Origin: Leguminivora glycinivorella
Lineage: Eukaryota; Arthropoda; Insecta; Lepidoptera; Tortricidae
NCBI RefSeq assembly: GCF_023078275.1
Contig: NC_062982.1
Location: 10,242,880-10,306,879 of the forward strand
DNA length: 64,000 nucleotides
Direction: 5' to 3'
Part shown: positions 11,024 to 23,942 of the stretch, piece after piece
Position numbering within the stretch: position 1 is the stretch's first letter
Layout of the letters: every line of letters begins with the position of its first letter
Made by a program: the position numbers and the translations under genes
The notes under the pieces: model-generated
Database searches by the model: none
What the model saw: the letters and a program-made list of their open reading frames with translations, nothing else
Told to the model about the DNA's origin: nothing

Positions 11024-11667
11024 GTAACATTGTGCTCGTTATCGGCTGCTTTCTTTTTCATTGAATACTTAATTATAATTAGGTTGACATTATCTTTACT
11101 GATTGTGTGTTGACATTCTATATTTGTCGTTTTCTCTTAATATTTATTGTGTATAATGTTCTTACAATGCCGTTTAATAATCTGTGAAAAAATACTTTTT
11201 ATTTAAGCGCTTCGTTTCGCTAACATGATTTTATCTGATAAAACCCATAACATACCTATAAATAAATATGTCAATAAAAGATTATATTAGTTAGACGGTG
11301 TCTCCACATCATATGTAAATAAATATTCAGTTATGTACCTAAATACAATTGCACACTGCATTCAAATATTGCTTTGCTCACAATTGTCCTTTTATGGATT
11401 GGCGCCTAGCGACCATAAACTTATCATAACATAATCTATTAAAACAAATAAAAAACACATACATACGTAAGCAACGTCACATTGTGTACACGTCTCGAAT
11501 TTTACCCGGCAGGTCATCAGATAATAGTTAAGTATAACATACGTTACATATTATGATACAAAGATACCTATTTCCGAGATGTTCTTAGGCGATGTACTTA
11601 AGACCGGCTTCCTAATAACCAGATTAATGAGCGTATTACCTTATGTGCAAACCACATGCAAACTGTA

Positions 11668-11845
11668 AGGTACAGCGGGAAAATCTCGACTGGCCACAAA
11701 TGTAACTAATATTTTTTTCCATGATTTACAATGTTTGCATTATTAAATAGAGTGTCCACCGCTATATATGGTAGGCGTGTTCAGTGGATACATGTACAAC
11801 TCAACATCATATTGTAATAATGGAAAAAATCGATTACATGTACCT
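11668..11845 (+). mobile_element. AGGTACAG-family MITE, right end degraded
   Basis: Same family as 531-735: left terminus AGGTACAGCGGGAAAATCTC, then 'gcattattaaatagagtg' and 'caactcaacatcatattgta'. It ends at CATGTACCTTA with most of the right terminal repeat lost. TA flanks are at 11,666 and 11,846. Confidence 0.75.
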
Positions 11846-11875
11846 TATATGATCTTAGATTACGAATATTTGTGG

Positions 11876-11968
11876 CTTTCCTCCATGCCTAAAGGGAGTC
11901 GAGGCGGGAACCGAACCTGCGCTTTGAGCTTACGCGGCAATCGACTTTGCCATTAGACCACCCGGTCG
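11876..11968 (-). mobile_element. tRNA-like SINE fragment
   Basis: The reverse strand contains GTGGTCTAATGGCAAAG (box A-like), 'ccgcgtaagct' and GGTTCGGTTCCCGCC (box B-like). The arms do not fold into a proper cloverleaf and there is no normal anticodon loop, so this is a tRNA-derived repeat. A structured relative lies at 63,548-63,660. Confidence 0.65.
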
Positions 11969-12280
11969 TTACTAGTCCCAAATTCTGGGGTGTAACGTAT
12001 TTTATTATTGAAAGTCTAAACTATTTCATAAATAAATTTAGACTTGTTTATTACTTTTCACCACACCAACTGGTAAAGGCTTAGGTACTTTGCTATTCGA
12101 AAACAAATAGCAAAATTGCATAATATCCACAAGAGTGCAAAGTAATTTCACACAAATTTTAACTTGATATCTTGAGCTGGCGGGTAAAAATTACCTGTAC
12201 ATGATGTTTTTGATTTGATCGATTGATTTGTTTTAGTTTGATGTTTCGTAGTCTGTATTTTGTTGGTGTGGTGAAAAATG

Positions 12281-12438
12281 TTGTGTTTCACTCGGCGGCA
12301 AAGTTTGTTTAACCTTCGTGCCTTGAAACCCTCGTAATTCTAGCTACGCTCGCGGTTCAATATTGGAATCTTTCGCTAACTTGGGTTTCAATTTTGGCAC
12401 ATGCGGTTAAACAACAACTTTGCCCCCTTGTGAAACAA
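12281..12438. mobile_element. MITE with GGGGGCAAAGTT-type ends
   Basis: Left 'cggcaaagtttgtttaacc' and right (complement) 'gggggcaaagttgttgttta' are inverted, as are the outer TTGTGTTTCAC / GTGAAACAA. Related to the element at 23,510-23,690 by its terminal motif. Confidence 0.6.
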
Positions 12439-13063
12439 ATAACTATTAATGCAGTACGGCCAGCACGATTATTTAAAGGTTAAAAACTTTATTCGTTATT
12501 CATTAATCATTAAATACCTGATTGTTTTATTTCTCAATATCGACGCTTTACAAAAATAATCAACAAAGTCAAAAATACCTCATGTTCTTTATTAACGGTC
12601 ACGGTGTATAGAAAAATCATAGGCATATAGGTATTATTTTCCTAATTTCCAATGTCTAGTCAGTCATATTTTACTTTACATATATAGTACCTAAGAACAA
12701 AAAAGGAAATAATAAACATTAGCAAAAAACAGACCAAAACAAACTTTTTATTTACCCACATACTGATGGCAATTAACTAATTAGTTGCCTAATAACAAAC
12801 ATTATATTACCTCTACAATAAGTTAATTCTTAAACACTTAAGAAACATCAGTTTTGTCGAACATTCTTCTCACTTATTAACCGTCGCCTCATATCTCAAG
12901 AAGGACGGTTATCAAGTCGTCTGTATGTTTTTTTTTTTATTTTTTATGTTTGTTCCTCGATATCTCCGTCGTTCCTGGACCGATTTTGAAAATTTTTTTT
13001 TTGATTGAATGTATATACATACAGATTGGTCCCATTTTTCTCAGAACCCAGTTCTGATGATGG

Positions 13064-14010
13064 GATCCTGGAGAAATCGAGGGAACTCCTCAAATCTGAA
13101 AGGCATACATATGGTGATTTTTGTGTTAATAAAGGAACAGCATGCATTTAGGTACGGAACAGTGACATTTGGTGCAGTGGAACTGCTGATGATGGCCAGA
13201 ACGGAACTCTTCAAATCTGAACGGCACGCTTATAGTGACTTGGGTATTTTTATACGAACAGCATGCACTTTCGTACAGAACAGTGACATTTGGTGCAGTG
13301 GAATTTCTGATGATGGTCAGAACCGAACTCCTCAAATCTGAACGGCACGCTTATAGTGACTTTGGTATTTTTATAAGAACAGCATGCACTTTCGTCCAGA
13401 ACAGTGACATTTGGTGCAGTGGAACTGCTGATGATGGCCAGAACCAAACTCCTCAAATCTGAACGGCACGCTTATAGTGACTTTGCCATTTTTATAAGAA
13501 CAGCATGCACTTTCGTCCAGAACAGTGACATTTGGTGCAGTGGAATTTCTGATGATGGTCAGAACCGAACTCCTCAAATCTGAACGGCACGCTTATAGTG
13601 ACTTTGGTATTTTTATAAGAACATCATGCACTTTCGTTCAGAACAGTGACATTTGGTGCAGTGGAACTGCTGATGATGGCCAGAACCAAACTCCTCAAAT
13701 CTGAACGGCACGCTTATAGTGACTTTGCCATTTTTATAAGAACAGCATGCACTTTCATCCAGAACAGTGACATTTGGTGCAGTGGAATTTCTGATGATGG
13801 TCAGAACCGAACTCCTCAAATCTGAACGGCATACTTATAGTGACTTTGGTATTTTTATAAGAACAGCATGCACTTTCGTCCAGAACAGTGACATTTGGTG
13901 CAGTGGAACTGCTGATGATGGCCAGAACCAAACTCCTCAAACCTGAACGGCACACTCATAGTGACTTTGGTATTTTTGTAAGAAAAGCATGCATTTAAGT
14001 TCAGAACAGT
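13064..14010 (+). repeat. 121-bp tandem array with 242-bp higher-order period
   Basis: Unit boundaries (the CTCCTCAAATCTGAA block) fall at 13,086, 13,207, 13,328, 13,449, 13,570, 13,691, 13,812 and 13,933, a spacing of exactly 121 bp every time. Two variants alternate without exception: GAACTGCTGATGATGGCCAG and GAATTTCTGATGATGGTCAG. The period is not a multiple of 3, and the roughly 68-residue reverse-strand frames inside it are by-products. A diverged block follows at about 14,113. Confidence 0.9.
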
Positions 14011-14932
14011 GACATTTATTTAGTTATGTTTGTTAAGCATATGTTTTGAAGTCAAAGTTTGTCAAGCTTCGATTTCTTATAATATAATCGGATTCATGAG
14101 GAATTGAGGAAACTCCTCAAACCTTAACGTTATACGTATATTCATTTGTGTTTCCATCTAATAATTAAAGCATTAAAAGCAGTTTTAAAAAATACTTACA
14201 CATTTCTACATAATCCAACATTCGCAAGTAGCTTTCACCAGAACCCGAAAGGCGACGGTTTTTTTTTCTTAAAAATTATTTCTATTCACACACCAATTTG
14301 CGACTGCGGGAAATAATAGGAATTCTTCGTAGTGATTGGTTCGCTTCATTTCATGAACAAAGCATTTAACATTGACATTGTGTTTACAGCTGGGCTATTA
14401 AAACAGAATGTTTACCGACGGCTCAAAACAATACAGTGACAAATGCACTTTTATGCACACATGTGGTCAATTCGTGCATGTGTTGATGATTGTAAATAAG
14501 TACTTGAAAATGGATCCCTTTAACAGCCTCCGTCAGCACCATTTGATTCATTTCTTCCCTAAATATTTTAGGATTGTATCTACATATAACGTGGCATAAT
14601 ATAATCGAGCTTACAGTTTTTAGGCAAATCGATAAAATGTTAAATAAATAAATAAATACATTTCTTCTACTATATGTATGTAATTGACTCTATATACGTA
14701 TGTAATTGATTGGTAATACGCAGTTTTAGGTAAGATTGATATTAGATATCCCACGCACCTGGGTCTCCCATTTTTAGTACATACACTTACAAGATTATTC
14801 AATCACTTAATGTATTTAAATATACTTTAACGTTACTATACTACAATAACATGAACATGAACACTGTAAAAGCGTTGCAGTCAAATTACCATATGTCTTA
14901 AATTGCGACTGAATTGGTTCTTTCAGTATTCA

Positions 14933-14948
14933 AGCCCTATATAGGGCT
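14933..14948. repeat. 16-bp perfect palindrome
   Basis: AGCCCTATATAGGGCT reads identically on both strands. No role can be assigned. Confidence 0.6.
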
Positions 14949-15047
14949 CTCGTTACAGTACTCCGATTGATCTCCCTCTAATGCAATCAGGGCGCGCCTG
15001 TCGCATGCAATTTAAATAGCTAATGTACCGGGAATAGCCCATATTTT

Positions 15048-15495
15048 ACCTGCTTCATTCACTTAAATATTACTTCGTAAGGATATGGCATACGAGCACC
15101 AATAATGGTGTTGCTGACACCTCTGTACACAAATGCGAGGCAACCGACAGTCTATGGGACTAATCGCACGTGTCAACCAGTAGTGTTTCAGCGGTACACC
15201 AAGGGTATTTTTCTAGCCTTCCAGCCATTGTCAGGGGCCGCTTTCCTACTTCGATTTCTCCACTTTGCACTGTACCGTGCGTCCTTTGGTGTAAGCCTGT
15301 TTACGCTCATGTCATGTCAGCTTTCAACAACATCGAGCCATCGTTCTTGGTTTGCCGCGAGTTCGGGTGCTATCAAGGACTTGGTTAAGGCGTTTCCCTC
15401 GTAGGTAGCGCCTGCGTAGCGCATCAAACGAGAATGTCTGGTAGAAATTATATGAATTGCTTTGTCCTTATCCTTACTATTGAAATCTTTTTGCC
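15048..15495 (+). repeat. dispersed repeat, ends shared with 52,515-53,190
   Basis: The left end 'tacttcgtaaggatatggca' and right end 'gcatcaaacgagaatgtctg' … 'gaaatcttt' match the ends of the 52.5-53.2 kb segment, while the middles differ. The middle has an open stretch of about 99 codons with no recognised domain. Confidence 0.5.
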
Positions 15496-16794
15496 CAGCT
15501 TGCAATCTAGTATGCTAACGCGCTGCGAGGGAGGCGATCTGCCGGTTTCCGAACCACTTATCCCGGGCTAAGTTATTATTCTGCGGCTAGTTTATGCCAA
15601 GTGATTATAACCTGCCTATTGGAAGTTATATTACTGACGGACCCATGTTATTAATTAGTTGGACGTAGGTACTTTAGTCACTAGAGAGTAGAGAGACCAG
15701 AGCCTCATGAATTTAGCTTTTTAATTTATTAATTAAGGGCGATATTAACAGCTTAACATAATAAGTTGAACCCACAGAATCTAAATTTATTTAAATTTAA
15801 TTACTTATCTTAATATACTTATCAGCTTGTTAGCTATTATTCGGCTACCTGAGTTATAGTCAAGCCAACTCTGAAGATGTGAAGAACACGACCTGCTACG
15901 ATCAAGGTATACTTATAATATGATAATTATATGTTATTCACTGCCTACGTGACATGTACACTGACAAAAATACTGAACATTATTTTCACAAAATTAATGC
16001 TATTTTTAGATTTATCAACTGTTTATTTGATATCATTGTGACTGAAGAGTTCTGAAGGTCATGTCAATAGTGTTTTTATTAGGTATTTAGATGGCGATGA
16101 GTTTAAGTATGTCAGCACTCATTCATCTTAGCGTCGTCAGGTGCTCATAGGCTAAATTTGTCACTTTTGTTTAGGATTTATCAAAAAACTAACAGAAGAT
16201 GTATGTTTTAAGCATATTTTTATTACTCAAGTACAAGATTGTTGCTTTAATATTTTTAATACGAACGAAATACAAAATAAAAAGACAACATCGTGGTTAT
16301 TAGATGCGCTTGTAGCCTTGATTTTCCGACACACTCCCATCTGCAGAGAAAAACAGACCAACTTTTGTCAGAAGGAGTAAATTATTTCATTTGTGTCATT
16401 CTATATATAAATGTAGTTACAATAAAGGTTAAAGGCGGCCAAATCAGAACAACTCCGCGTGGACAGGAGCTAATTTAGTTTATCGTCCATGTTTATTATT
16501 CATCTGAAATAACACGCCAGTGCACCACGACAGTCGCACGTGGCTCTGACAAAGTTGTTTCAATAGTAGGGTAAACCACATGAACCCGCATATCGATCGC
16601 AGTTCGAAAATTAGAGTTATTGATATAAATTGGGTTTCACCATATTGCAGTACTAAATATAGTTTTATCTATTTATTACAATTGATTACTAGTTAGCAGC
16701 TATGTACAAAACGAATAAGAATAGCCAGTCTCAAATCATAATTAAAAGAAAGCAACAAAAGAATGCTTATATTTTAATTGACAATGCTTTAATA

Positions 16795-17035
16795 TCTATT
16801 ATAGTCTTTTCCGGAGGCTTCGCCCGCGTACTATAAGAGTACATAATTTTATTCAAACTTCGAACTTTGGACCCCCATTTCACCCCCTTAGGATGTGAAT
16901 TTTGAAAAATCCTTTCTTAGTGCTCCTCTACACCTTATGGTAACCTACCTGCCAAATTTGGAATATCCAGGCCCAGCGGTTTCCGCTGTGCGTTGATATG
17001 TCAGTCAGTCAGTTTCTTCTTTTATATGTTAAGAT
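16795..17035 (-). mobile_element. Helitron-like or LINE-related dispersed repeat
   Basis: Read on the reverse strand it ends 'agtacgcgggcgaagcctcc', a terminal style shared with the elements at 8358 and 20,690. It contains 'cacagcggaaaccgctgggc' and GGGGGTGAAATGGGGGTCC. Non-coding. Confidence 0.5.
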
Positions 17036-17835
17036 TACTACCTAAACCAGAACCCAGACTTTAATCCTAATATTTTTGAATTATCTTATTTTAGTAATTT
17101 TATTGATGTAAGTAACGAAAAAAATTTGGATTTTTTCCTATAAAAAAAGTCAAGAATCCTGTTATAAAATTGTAACCCAAATACTGACGATCCCTCCGAG
17201 GTCAAGGTAACATTAATTAAGATTACTCTCCTTTACTACGTTCAGTACTTTACGTTCTATTATTACGTAGTGTATCTCACACCTCGTTTCCACTTTGTTT
17301 ATAATTATTGTAGCGATTAACTAAATTAAAGTTATCTTTGGGGAGCCAAGGGTAGTCAAAGGGCTGTGGATAGGGACAACCTTGCTTCTTGATCCCGGTC
17401 GCTATATATGCGAATGACCATAATTTTAGTACGCAATTTTTATATGGTACCTACTTATATCAAGAATTTTTTTTTACAATGTTTGCAACTATGTATTATT
17501 GGTGTAAGTATTGATTCCTTAATTTTTGTGAAAATAGTAGCTATACGATTATGTCACATAAGATTGCATCATAATAAGTTACAGAAAAATAATAGTGTTT
17601 TATGCAACTGGCGTTTAAGTGAGGTCAAAAAACACGAGTGGCGTGAGGAACAATTTGAGGCGAAGCCGAAAATTGTTAATGAAGATGAAGACGCCACGAG
17701 TATTTTTTGACTCAGTTAAACACCGTTGCATACAATACTTTTTCTACGACTATGCACTTACTTTTTCATAGTTTTCTAGAATAACTTTCGTGAAATTCGC
17801 ACTGTTTCCTGTATTTTGACTTGTTGACCTCTACT

Positions 17836-17995
17836 CAGGCCCCGTAGCCGAATGGCATTTCTCCGACGCCAAACGAAAGCGATACGCCGCTGGCTCTGTC
17901 GCGCCTATACGCAAGCGCGATAGAGATAGATATCTACTAGCGCTTCGTTTCGTGAGCGTTTCGTGAGCGATTGTGCCATTCGGCTAGCCACCCTG
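17836..17995 (-). mobile_element. single copy of the 157-bp GGCTAGCCGAATGGC element
   Basis: Reverse-complement copy of the unit tandemly repeated at 43,175-43,637. Termini carry imperfect inverted repeats (TAGCCGAATGGCA inward from each end), typical of a MITE. The interior includes 'gcgacagagccagcggcgta'. Confidence 0.75.
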
Positions 17996-18140
17996 TTCCT
18001 GCCTCACCCTGTCGCTCGCACTCCCCCGCGCCGCCGCCAGCCCCCGGCACCCCGCGCCCCCGCTATATCCCTTAAAGGCTTCCTAACAATGCTTTAAGAG
18101 CTATATCGTATGCGTGGATGCGCGGGGCACCGGGCCCCGG
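17996..18140. other. GC-rich unique block
   Basis: A local block rich in CCCCGCGCC and GGGGCACCGGGCC, unlike its AT-rich surroundings. No open frame with recognisable content. It could be a regulatory element or an untranslated exon; neither is shown. Confidence 0.3.
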
Positions 18141-19298
18141 CCGGCATCTTTTGTGTAGGGTTTTAAAGATCTATGCACGACACTGTAAATGACGAATAAC
18201 ACTACGGGAGTAGAAAAAAACCGTTCTTCTTCTCAACTATTGAACGAAATATAATGTAATGGGGGCAAAGCAGGGCCCAGCCCCGCCACGATGAACTAAG
18301 CGAATTAGCGAAGCGCAAGGTCACAACCTAAGTACATTTTCTCGTTTTGTCTCCTTTTGATTTCTATATTTCGCACCTTTCACGGAAAGATAATAACCGA
18401 TCAATACATTTCACTTATTCCGGATATTTAATAAAAAAACCCTTCAGTAGATGTCTTTCCCTGAAATAATGATAATGATAACGATAACTGAGGTTCATTC
18501 ACTCGCACAAGGGCACAATTTACATTTCTCGCAAACAATCTCTGCGGTCCCGTTAATACCGGATTTTAATAGTTATTTGACTATAGATTTGCAAACATTC
18601 TGAGCCGGTTTGGGGTACTCAAAATTAAATGGGAATTTTGATCTGTGGCTCTCATTAAGTCAATTTGGAGAGCAAAGTCTAATTTCAAAAATGGAGAAGC
18701 ACGAGTATGCAGCATGAAGTAGTTCGCTGACACCACACAAAACTATAATATACCTCATCCAAGGAAGCTGCCAAGGGCGCCGGCCCTACGTAGCTGTAAG
18801 ACGAGTTACGTCCATTACATCAGCGCAAACAAATATAGCCGACTCCCACTTGACGAGACTTCACTCGGAAATCGGTTGTAAATTAAAATTTACAGCGAAA
18901 ACTTTGTTTATGAAGCTTTTCAGACGTTTTGCAGTTTGTTAAAATATCTTAGTAGATGCCGATCTGTAGAATTCGTCACTAGACGTGTCATTATCATTAC
19001 CAAATCACGCGCCCACTGCACACGCGGCGCACATCACATGGCATGGCTCGATGCAACCCGATTGCGATTTGATTAAAAAATGTGCCGTCGGCGTGCAATG
19101 GCGTACGGTTCATATATTGCGGGTTGTATCTGTATTTTTAGCGATACTTAGACGCAGCGTTGGAACTTGTATGTATGTGATCAGTTGATCACGGAACATA
19201 GAAAAATGATAATGCGCTTACCGCACCGTCATGCCATTTCCCCTAAAATCCGTTGCTCGTATTTAAATAACCGCACACCTAAAAGCGTTTGCGGGATC

Positions 19299-19428
19299 AG
19301 GGGGCCAATTTTTGAGTCTCACGCGTTCGAATTCAGAAAATTGTCACTAAAAATAATAAGCAAGTCACCGTTTTCAATCGGCATTTTAGTGACAAAATCC
19401 CGTATGCGAGATTCAAAAATCGCCCCAC
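19299..19428. mobile_element. MITE with GGGGCCAATTTTTGA ends
   Basis: Inverted ends GGGGCCAATTTTTGAGTCTC and (complement) GGGGCGATTTTTGAATCTCG. The middle includes 'cgttttcaatcggcatttta' and the repeated TTGTCACTAAAA with its complement. Confidence 0.65.
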
Positions 19429-19677
19429 TGGACGGGTCTTATGATTCCCCGAATCCCCGATATTTGTTATGATCGGATATGTTTATTGAATCATAATACA
19501 ATTTATCACTAGTTTGGCGCGAAGAAAATCGATAAAAACGGTTTGTTTTTTCAGGTGAACTGTTTGGAAATACTTTACCGTTTATGTTTGTTGTTTACAA
19601 ACAAAAAACTGTCAACTGTGGTGCTGTGTATGTGTGTGGTATGTGAGAATAATGATTTAAAAAAAAATGCAAAGCCA

Positions 19678-20352
19678 TCAAATACGGACGAACAGACGGA
19701 CAGAGTGAAATTATAGAGTTTCTAGTGGACCTACTTCACTACGGAACCTTAAAAAAGCTTTCATGCAACTGTTACTAAAGTGTATTGGTGTAAAGTAAAA
19801 ATAGCAACCATACCGAATGTCTTTTAACTCTCTTAGCAAGTGTAGCTTTAGAAAGCGCATGAAGTTTTCTTTGAAACCGGTTCATTTATCAGCTGTCCCA
19901 CGTATCGGCGATATCACTTCAATATCACTTCTATGTAGTCTATTTACCGTCTGGTTATGATATTATGTCCTTGATCTCAAATACACTCATAACAATTATT
20001 GGAGAAAAGCACTAGATCCTCACGCTTAATTAGGTATCGGTAACTAATGAATGTTTATAATAACATACTTATCAGTTTCTATTTAATTAATTATGTATAT
20101 TGATGATTTGCAACACATCTTAGCGCCTTTAGATAAGTAAAATACCTACGTGTACTATACACCTACTCACAACTATGGGCCCCGCATGGCGGGGCTTCTT
20201 CGAGTCAGGGAACGTTTTATGATGAATAGCAGGAATAAAAGTTTTTCTATACCATGACGATATTAAATAAGTACGGCTGGCTTGGCGTTAAGTAGCCTAC
20301 GGACACCTGCAACTCCGGAAAGTGTTATACCTATGCGCGTTGCCGACCAATT
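19678..20352. repeat. repeat fragments in AT-rich sequence
   Basis: 19,678-19,757 matches the 3' side of the 2148-3001 element ('cagacggacagagt' … 'acggaaccttaaaa'). 20,283-20,352 matches the 'cctacggacacctgcaact' … 'gcgcgttgcc' module of 1612-1745. The part between shows nothing recognisable. Confidence 0.45.
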
Positions 20353-20689
20353 AAAAACACCTTTTTTGAGGCCGGGATCTTACGATCAGCGGCTGACATA
20401 TACTTGCAATTTTACCGCATCCGCGTATACCTATGCCTATATCTAGTATACATATACGTACATATTTCATTACATAAATGCGTCTGGATGTTCAGGATGA
20501 GTCTCGAGCTATTTCGAACCACAAAGTGAAAGTGAAGTTCCTCAAATAGCTTCCTCGTCGATCACGCGCTCGCCCTTGTGCGTTGGTCAATATTTATTTT
20601 CTTTGGACGACTCTCGTATTGAGGACTATTGACGTATATATTTAAAATAAATTTATTTCTCTTATTTATGCAACTGTAGTTATATACAT

Positions 20690-20943
20690 ATCCATACTTA
20701 ATATTATAAATGGGAAAGTGTGTGGTCTGTTTGTTTGTCCGTCTTTCTCGGCAAAACGGAGCAACGAATTGACGTGATTTTTTGAGTGGAGATAGTTGAA
20801 AGGATGGAGAGTGACATAGGCTACTTTTTGTCTCTTTCCAACTTCCCACTTTCCTAAAATGGGGGGTGGACGATTGTATGGAGCATTCCGTAATTTTCGA
20901 ATTTAACGCGAACGAAGCCGCGCGGCCGATGACAAATGCTAGT
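20690..20943 (+). mobile_element. Helitron-like (Lep1-style) element, second copy
   Basis: Same start and body as 8358-8583 ('ataaatgggaaagtgtgtgg', 'gacataggctactttttgtc'), ending 'gcgcggccgatgacaaatg' + CTAGTA. It has about 70 bp around 20,840-20,910 not in the shorter copy, including AAAATGGGGGGTGGACGA. Confidence 0.65.
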
Positions 20944-21139
20944 ATGTAATATAAAACTTTGTCTTATGTAGTGGAAGGAAATATAAATAGGTGGCTCAAT
21001 ATTTTCGGTTTATTTTTAGTCCAACATAAATAAACATCGATAAAATCAAGGGGTCAAATGAGGTACTTAAATATTTGGTTCAGGATTGTACGATGTGGCA
21101 TCTCACGTGGCCCGCCATATGATAGGCTTGTCTATTCAA

Positions 21140-21290
21140 ATGTATGAGAGCACAGATAGTTGTTCCTGAGTGAATGTTTCATCATTCTGATATTTATCAT
21201 TATGTTTATAACTTATATCGTCTAATACACCAGCGCAAACACTAGTGAGTTAGGTATTTACCCACTACGGGCCTAGATTTGATTAATTTG
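21140..21290 (+). mobile_element. old SINE copy, 3' body only
   Basis: Carries 'gagcacagatagttgttcct', then diverged 'tatatcgtctaa' and 'gatttgattaatttgtgtga', in the order of the 5806-6064 SINE body. The tRNA head is missing. Confidence 0.4.
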
Positions 21291-21960
21291 TGTGATTTTT
21301 TGGATCTACCTCATTCATACTATATTAATAATTATAGAATACAAATTACTTCTGGATAACAGCAGACGGTGCCATAGGAAGCTAAAAACAAGTGCATATA
21401 ACGGAATTTAAAAAGTCGATGGAATGAGCTAGGTGTTACTTTTCGGAAATCTATGATAACTAAATCTAGGAATTTTTCGCGTATTAACAAAGTAATTTAC
21501 TAGATTTTGGGTCCCTTTCTATTTATAGTTAAACAAAAAAAGTTTAACTTTCCCATGGATAAAATCGGTATCGGATCAGCCATCCACGCTATTTTACCCC
21601 TAAAATCATATTAAATTTAAAGCAAGAACACTAATAAGATAAGCGCTAGTAAATAGAAAGACAGGAAAAGGCAATGTATATTCGCAGATAGGATTAAGTG
21701 TGCCCTATGTCACTCGTTAAAGTATGATGAACTTGTGATATGTGATGACATGTTATCGCGCCATGATAGCAATTACGGATGCAATGGCAATGCAAGTCAC
21801 ACAGTAAAGTTGTGTAACAATTAATCCATGTATAAACTTAGTTCCGCACCAATTGATATTTACTCTGTCGAAAGATTGTTGGCCATATTAAGATATGAGA
21901 AAAGTTTATACAATGTTACATTTTTTATATAAATTGATAAAACCCGAAACCCCACGGTTA

Positions 21961-22093
21961 GTCCGTTTTCACATTATACGATCCGATATCGGATGTCGGA
22001 TGGATTTCGATGGAAAAAAATCAAGATGGCGCCTGTAATGTATGAGATATCGGTCCGCCATCCGATATCAGATCGGATAATGTGAAAACGCAC
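21961..22093. mobile_element. Harbinger-like MITE, CCGATATCGGAT family
   Basis: Inverted termini starting GTCCGTTTTCACATTAT with inner CCGATATCGGATGTCGG. Flanked by TTA on both sides (21,958-21,960 and 22,094-22,096). Copies: 37,600-37,732 (also TTA-flanked) and 8967-9087 (diverged). Confidence 0.8.
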
Positions 22094-23509
22094 TTAGCTC
22101 AAGAAGACATCTGTTGTGGGTACTCAGGTCTCAGACAAAGATATTTAGATGAGAAATAAATAGAACACACCCAAGACTCAGGACCAAATATGTCCAGTGC
22201 TTCAAATAAATGCTTAAGTATGGATTAAGAGCCCAGAGCCACCAGATAAAAATCAGCCTTGAGAATTTAAGGAAACTCGAACTCCACATTATCCCAATGT
22301 TTCATCCTTGAGAAAACGAGGAAGGCCTGGCGGCTCTGGGCTTTTAGTCCACTATCTGGATACAAACTTACGAACTATCGGCGGGTTCATAGGCTGAGGT
22401 ACTCCTATTACCGACTATGCTCGTAAAGGACAGACCGGTCGGTCGTTAAATCTGTTGATCGGTATAGCTACACAGGCGCCATAACTATTAAATATCACAT
22501 TTCTTATGGTGCTCAAAACGCTATAAAAGACACTTGATTCTTTCTATATCGAATGAAATATATCTTTTGATTGCGTACATATCGTCACTACTTTAAAAAA
22601 AACTTGTATCTTCGTCTGTCAATGAAAATAAAATTGTAGTATGTAGGTATGTATGGAATGCATATAGACTTACTGCGTTTTAACTTTGAAGAGCAGCGTG
22701 AGATACGAGATTTTTTCAAAGTAGTGACGATATCTTACCGTGTGGTGACGTGTTAAGAATTTTACCACCCCCTTTCTTTCCGTGGGTGTCGTAGAGGTAG
22801 GCGTAGGCGAGAGGCTGGCAAACTGTCACTGCAATGTCACAATTTGGATTTCTTTCAACCCCTTTTTGCCAAGAGTGGCACTGAAACTTAGTATTCATGT
22901 GTTCTACCTACCCCTTTATGGGATACAGGCGTGATTATATGTATGTATGTATATTTTAAGACGATCGTGTACGTGTCGTCATTGTATTAAGGCCAATATC
23001 CACACCTCGTACGTACGACCTCTCCACAGTACGACCGCTGATTGCCCTCTAAACAGACATATACCTACATGTGATATTCCTTTTCATTCGATCCATTCGT
23101 TCAATTGTTTAATTTGCCGTTTTATCACCTTTAATGGGTTTGTTTTATAACATCGTCCAATCGCACGGGTTAGGTAGCTATACATATCAAATATATTTGT
23201 TGTTATCAAATAGATTTGTATAAATACTACATACTACACCTATATTTGCTAATACTACTATGACATATATATTCGTACAGCTGCTGTATGTGCATTGATA
23301 TGATACATTTTTATAATCAGTGAGTTTGTTTTATGAACTTATGTATACCTAAAGTATTTCAGTGTGCAGCCATTTTAGTGTGTACGTGTGTGTGTGTGTG
23401 TGTGGTATTCCTACTTTTATTAAAAATGTAAAATATTTGAGTGGCGTGATCGCAATGTGAATCATTGTTTGTTCATAGTGAAGAATGTAAGTGTTTGTTA
23501 TAATAGTTA

Positions 23510-23690
23510 TTTGTTATACAAGGGGGCAAAGTTGTATTTTAACGCCGAGTGTGGAATTGAAAAACGAGCAAGTGAAAGGATTCTATAGTTGAACCACGAG
23601 CAAAGCGAGTGGTTCGAGAATAGAATCCTGAACTTGCGAGTTTTTTAACACACGAGAAGTAAAATACATTTGCACCCGAGTGTAACACAA
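23510..23690. mobile_element. MITE with GGGGGCAAAGTTGTATTTTA ends
   Basis: Left GGGGGCAAAGTTGTATTTTA pairs with right TAAAATACATTTGCACCCG. The interior has its own palindrome around ACCACGAGCAAAGCGAGTGG. It is followed immediately by the CCCCTCACTA MITE. Confidence 0.65.
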
Positions 23691-23693
23691 AAC

Positions 23694-23942
23694 TTTTCCC
23701 CTCACTACAGCGAGGAAACTACAACGCAAAAAATGCGTTTATCGCTGCTTCCAGGAGTTCCACAGGTGGTAAATCATCTTTATTACTAGATTCACCTACT
23801 TGTATCAATTTTAAAGCAGTTAATTTGACTTTATTCAAGGTCAAATTACTTTACCCACTAGTGGATAAAATGCGTTTTTACCCGCTGGTATTAAAGGACA
23901 AAACACGTCTTTCCGAGCTAGTGAGGGGAAAAATTACATAAC
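23694..23942 (+). mobile_element. MITE with TTTTCCCCTCACTA ends, copy 1
   Basis: Ends TTTTCCCCTCACTA and TAGTGAGGGGAAAA are inverted. The interior 'gcttccaggagttccacagg' and 'agtggataaaatgcgttttt' recur in opposite orientation in the copy at 27,359-27,580. Confidence 0.75.

Noticed and set aside
13126..13955. Repeated ~68-residue Cys-containing frames in the 121-bp array
   Set aside because: The period is not a multiple of three and the frames are by-products of the repeat; no signal peptide or start context.
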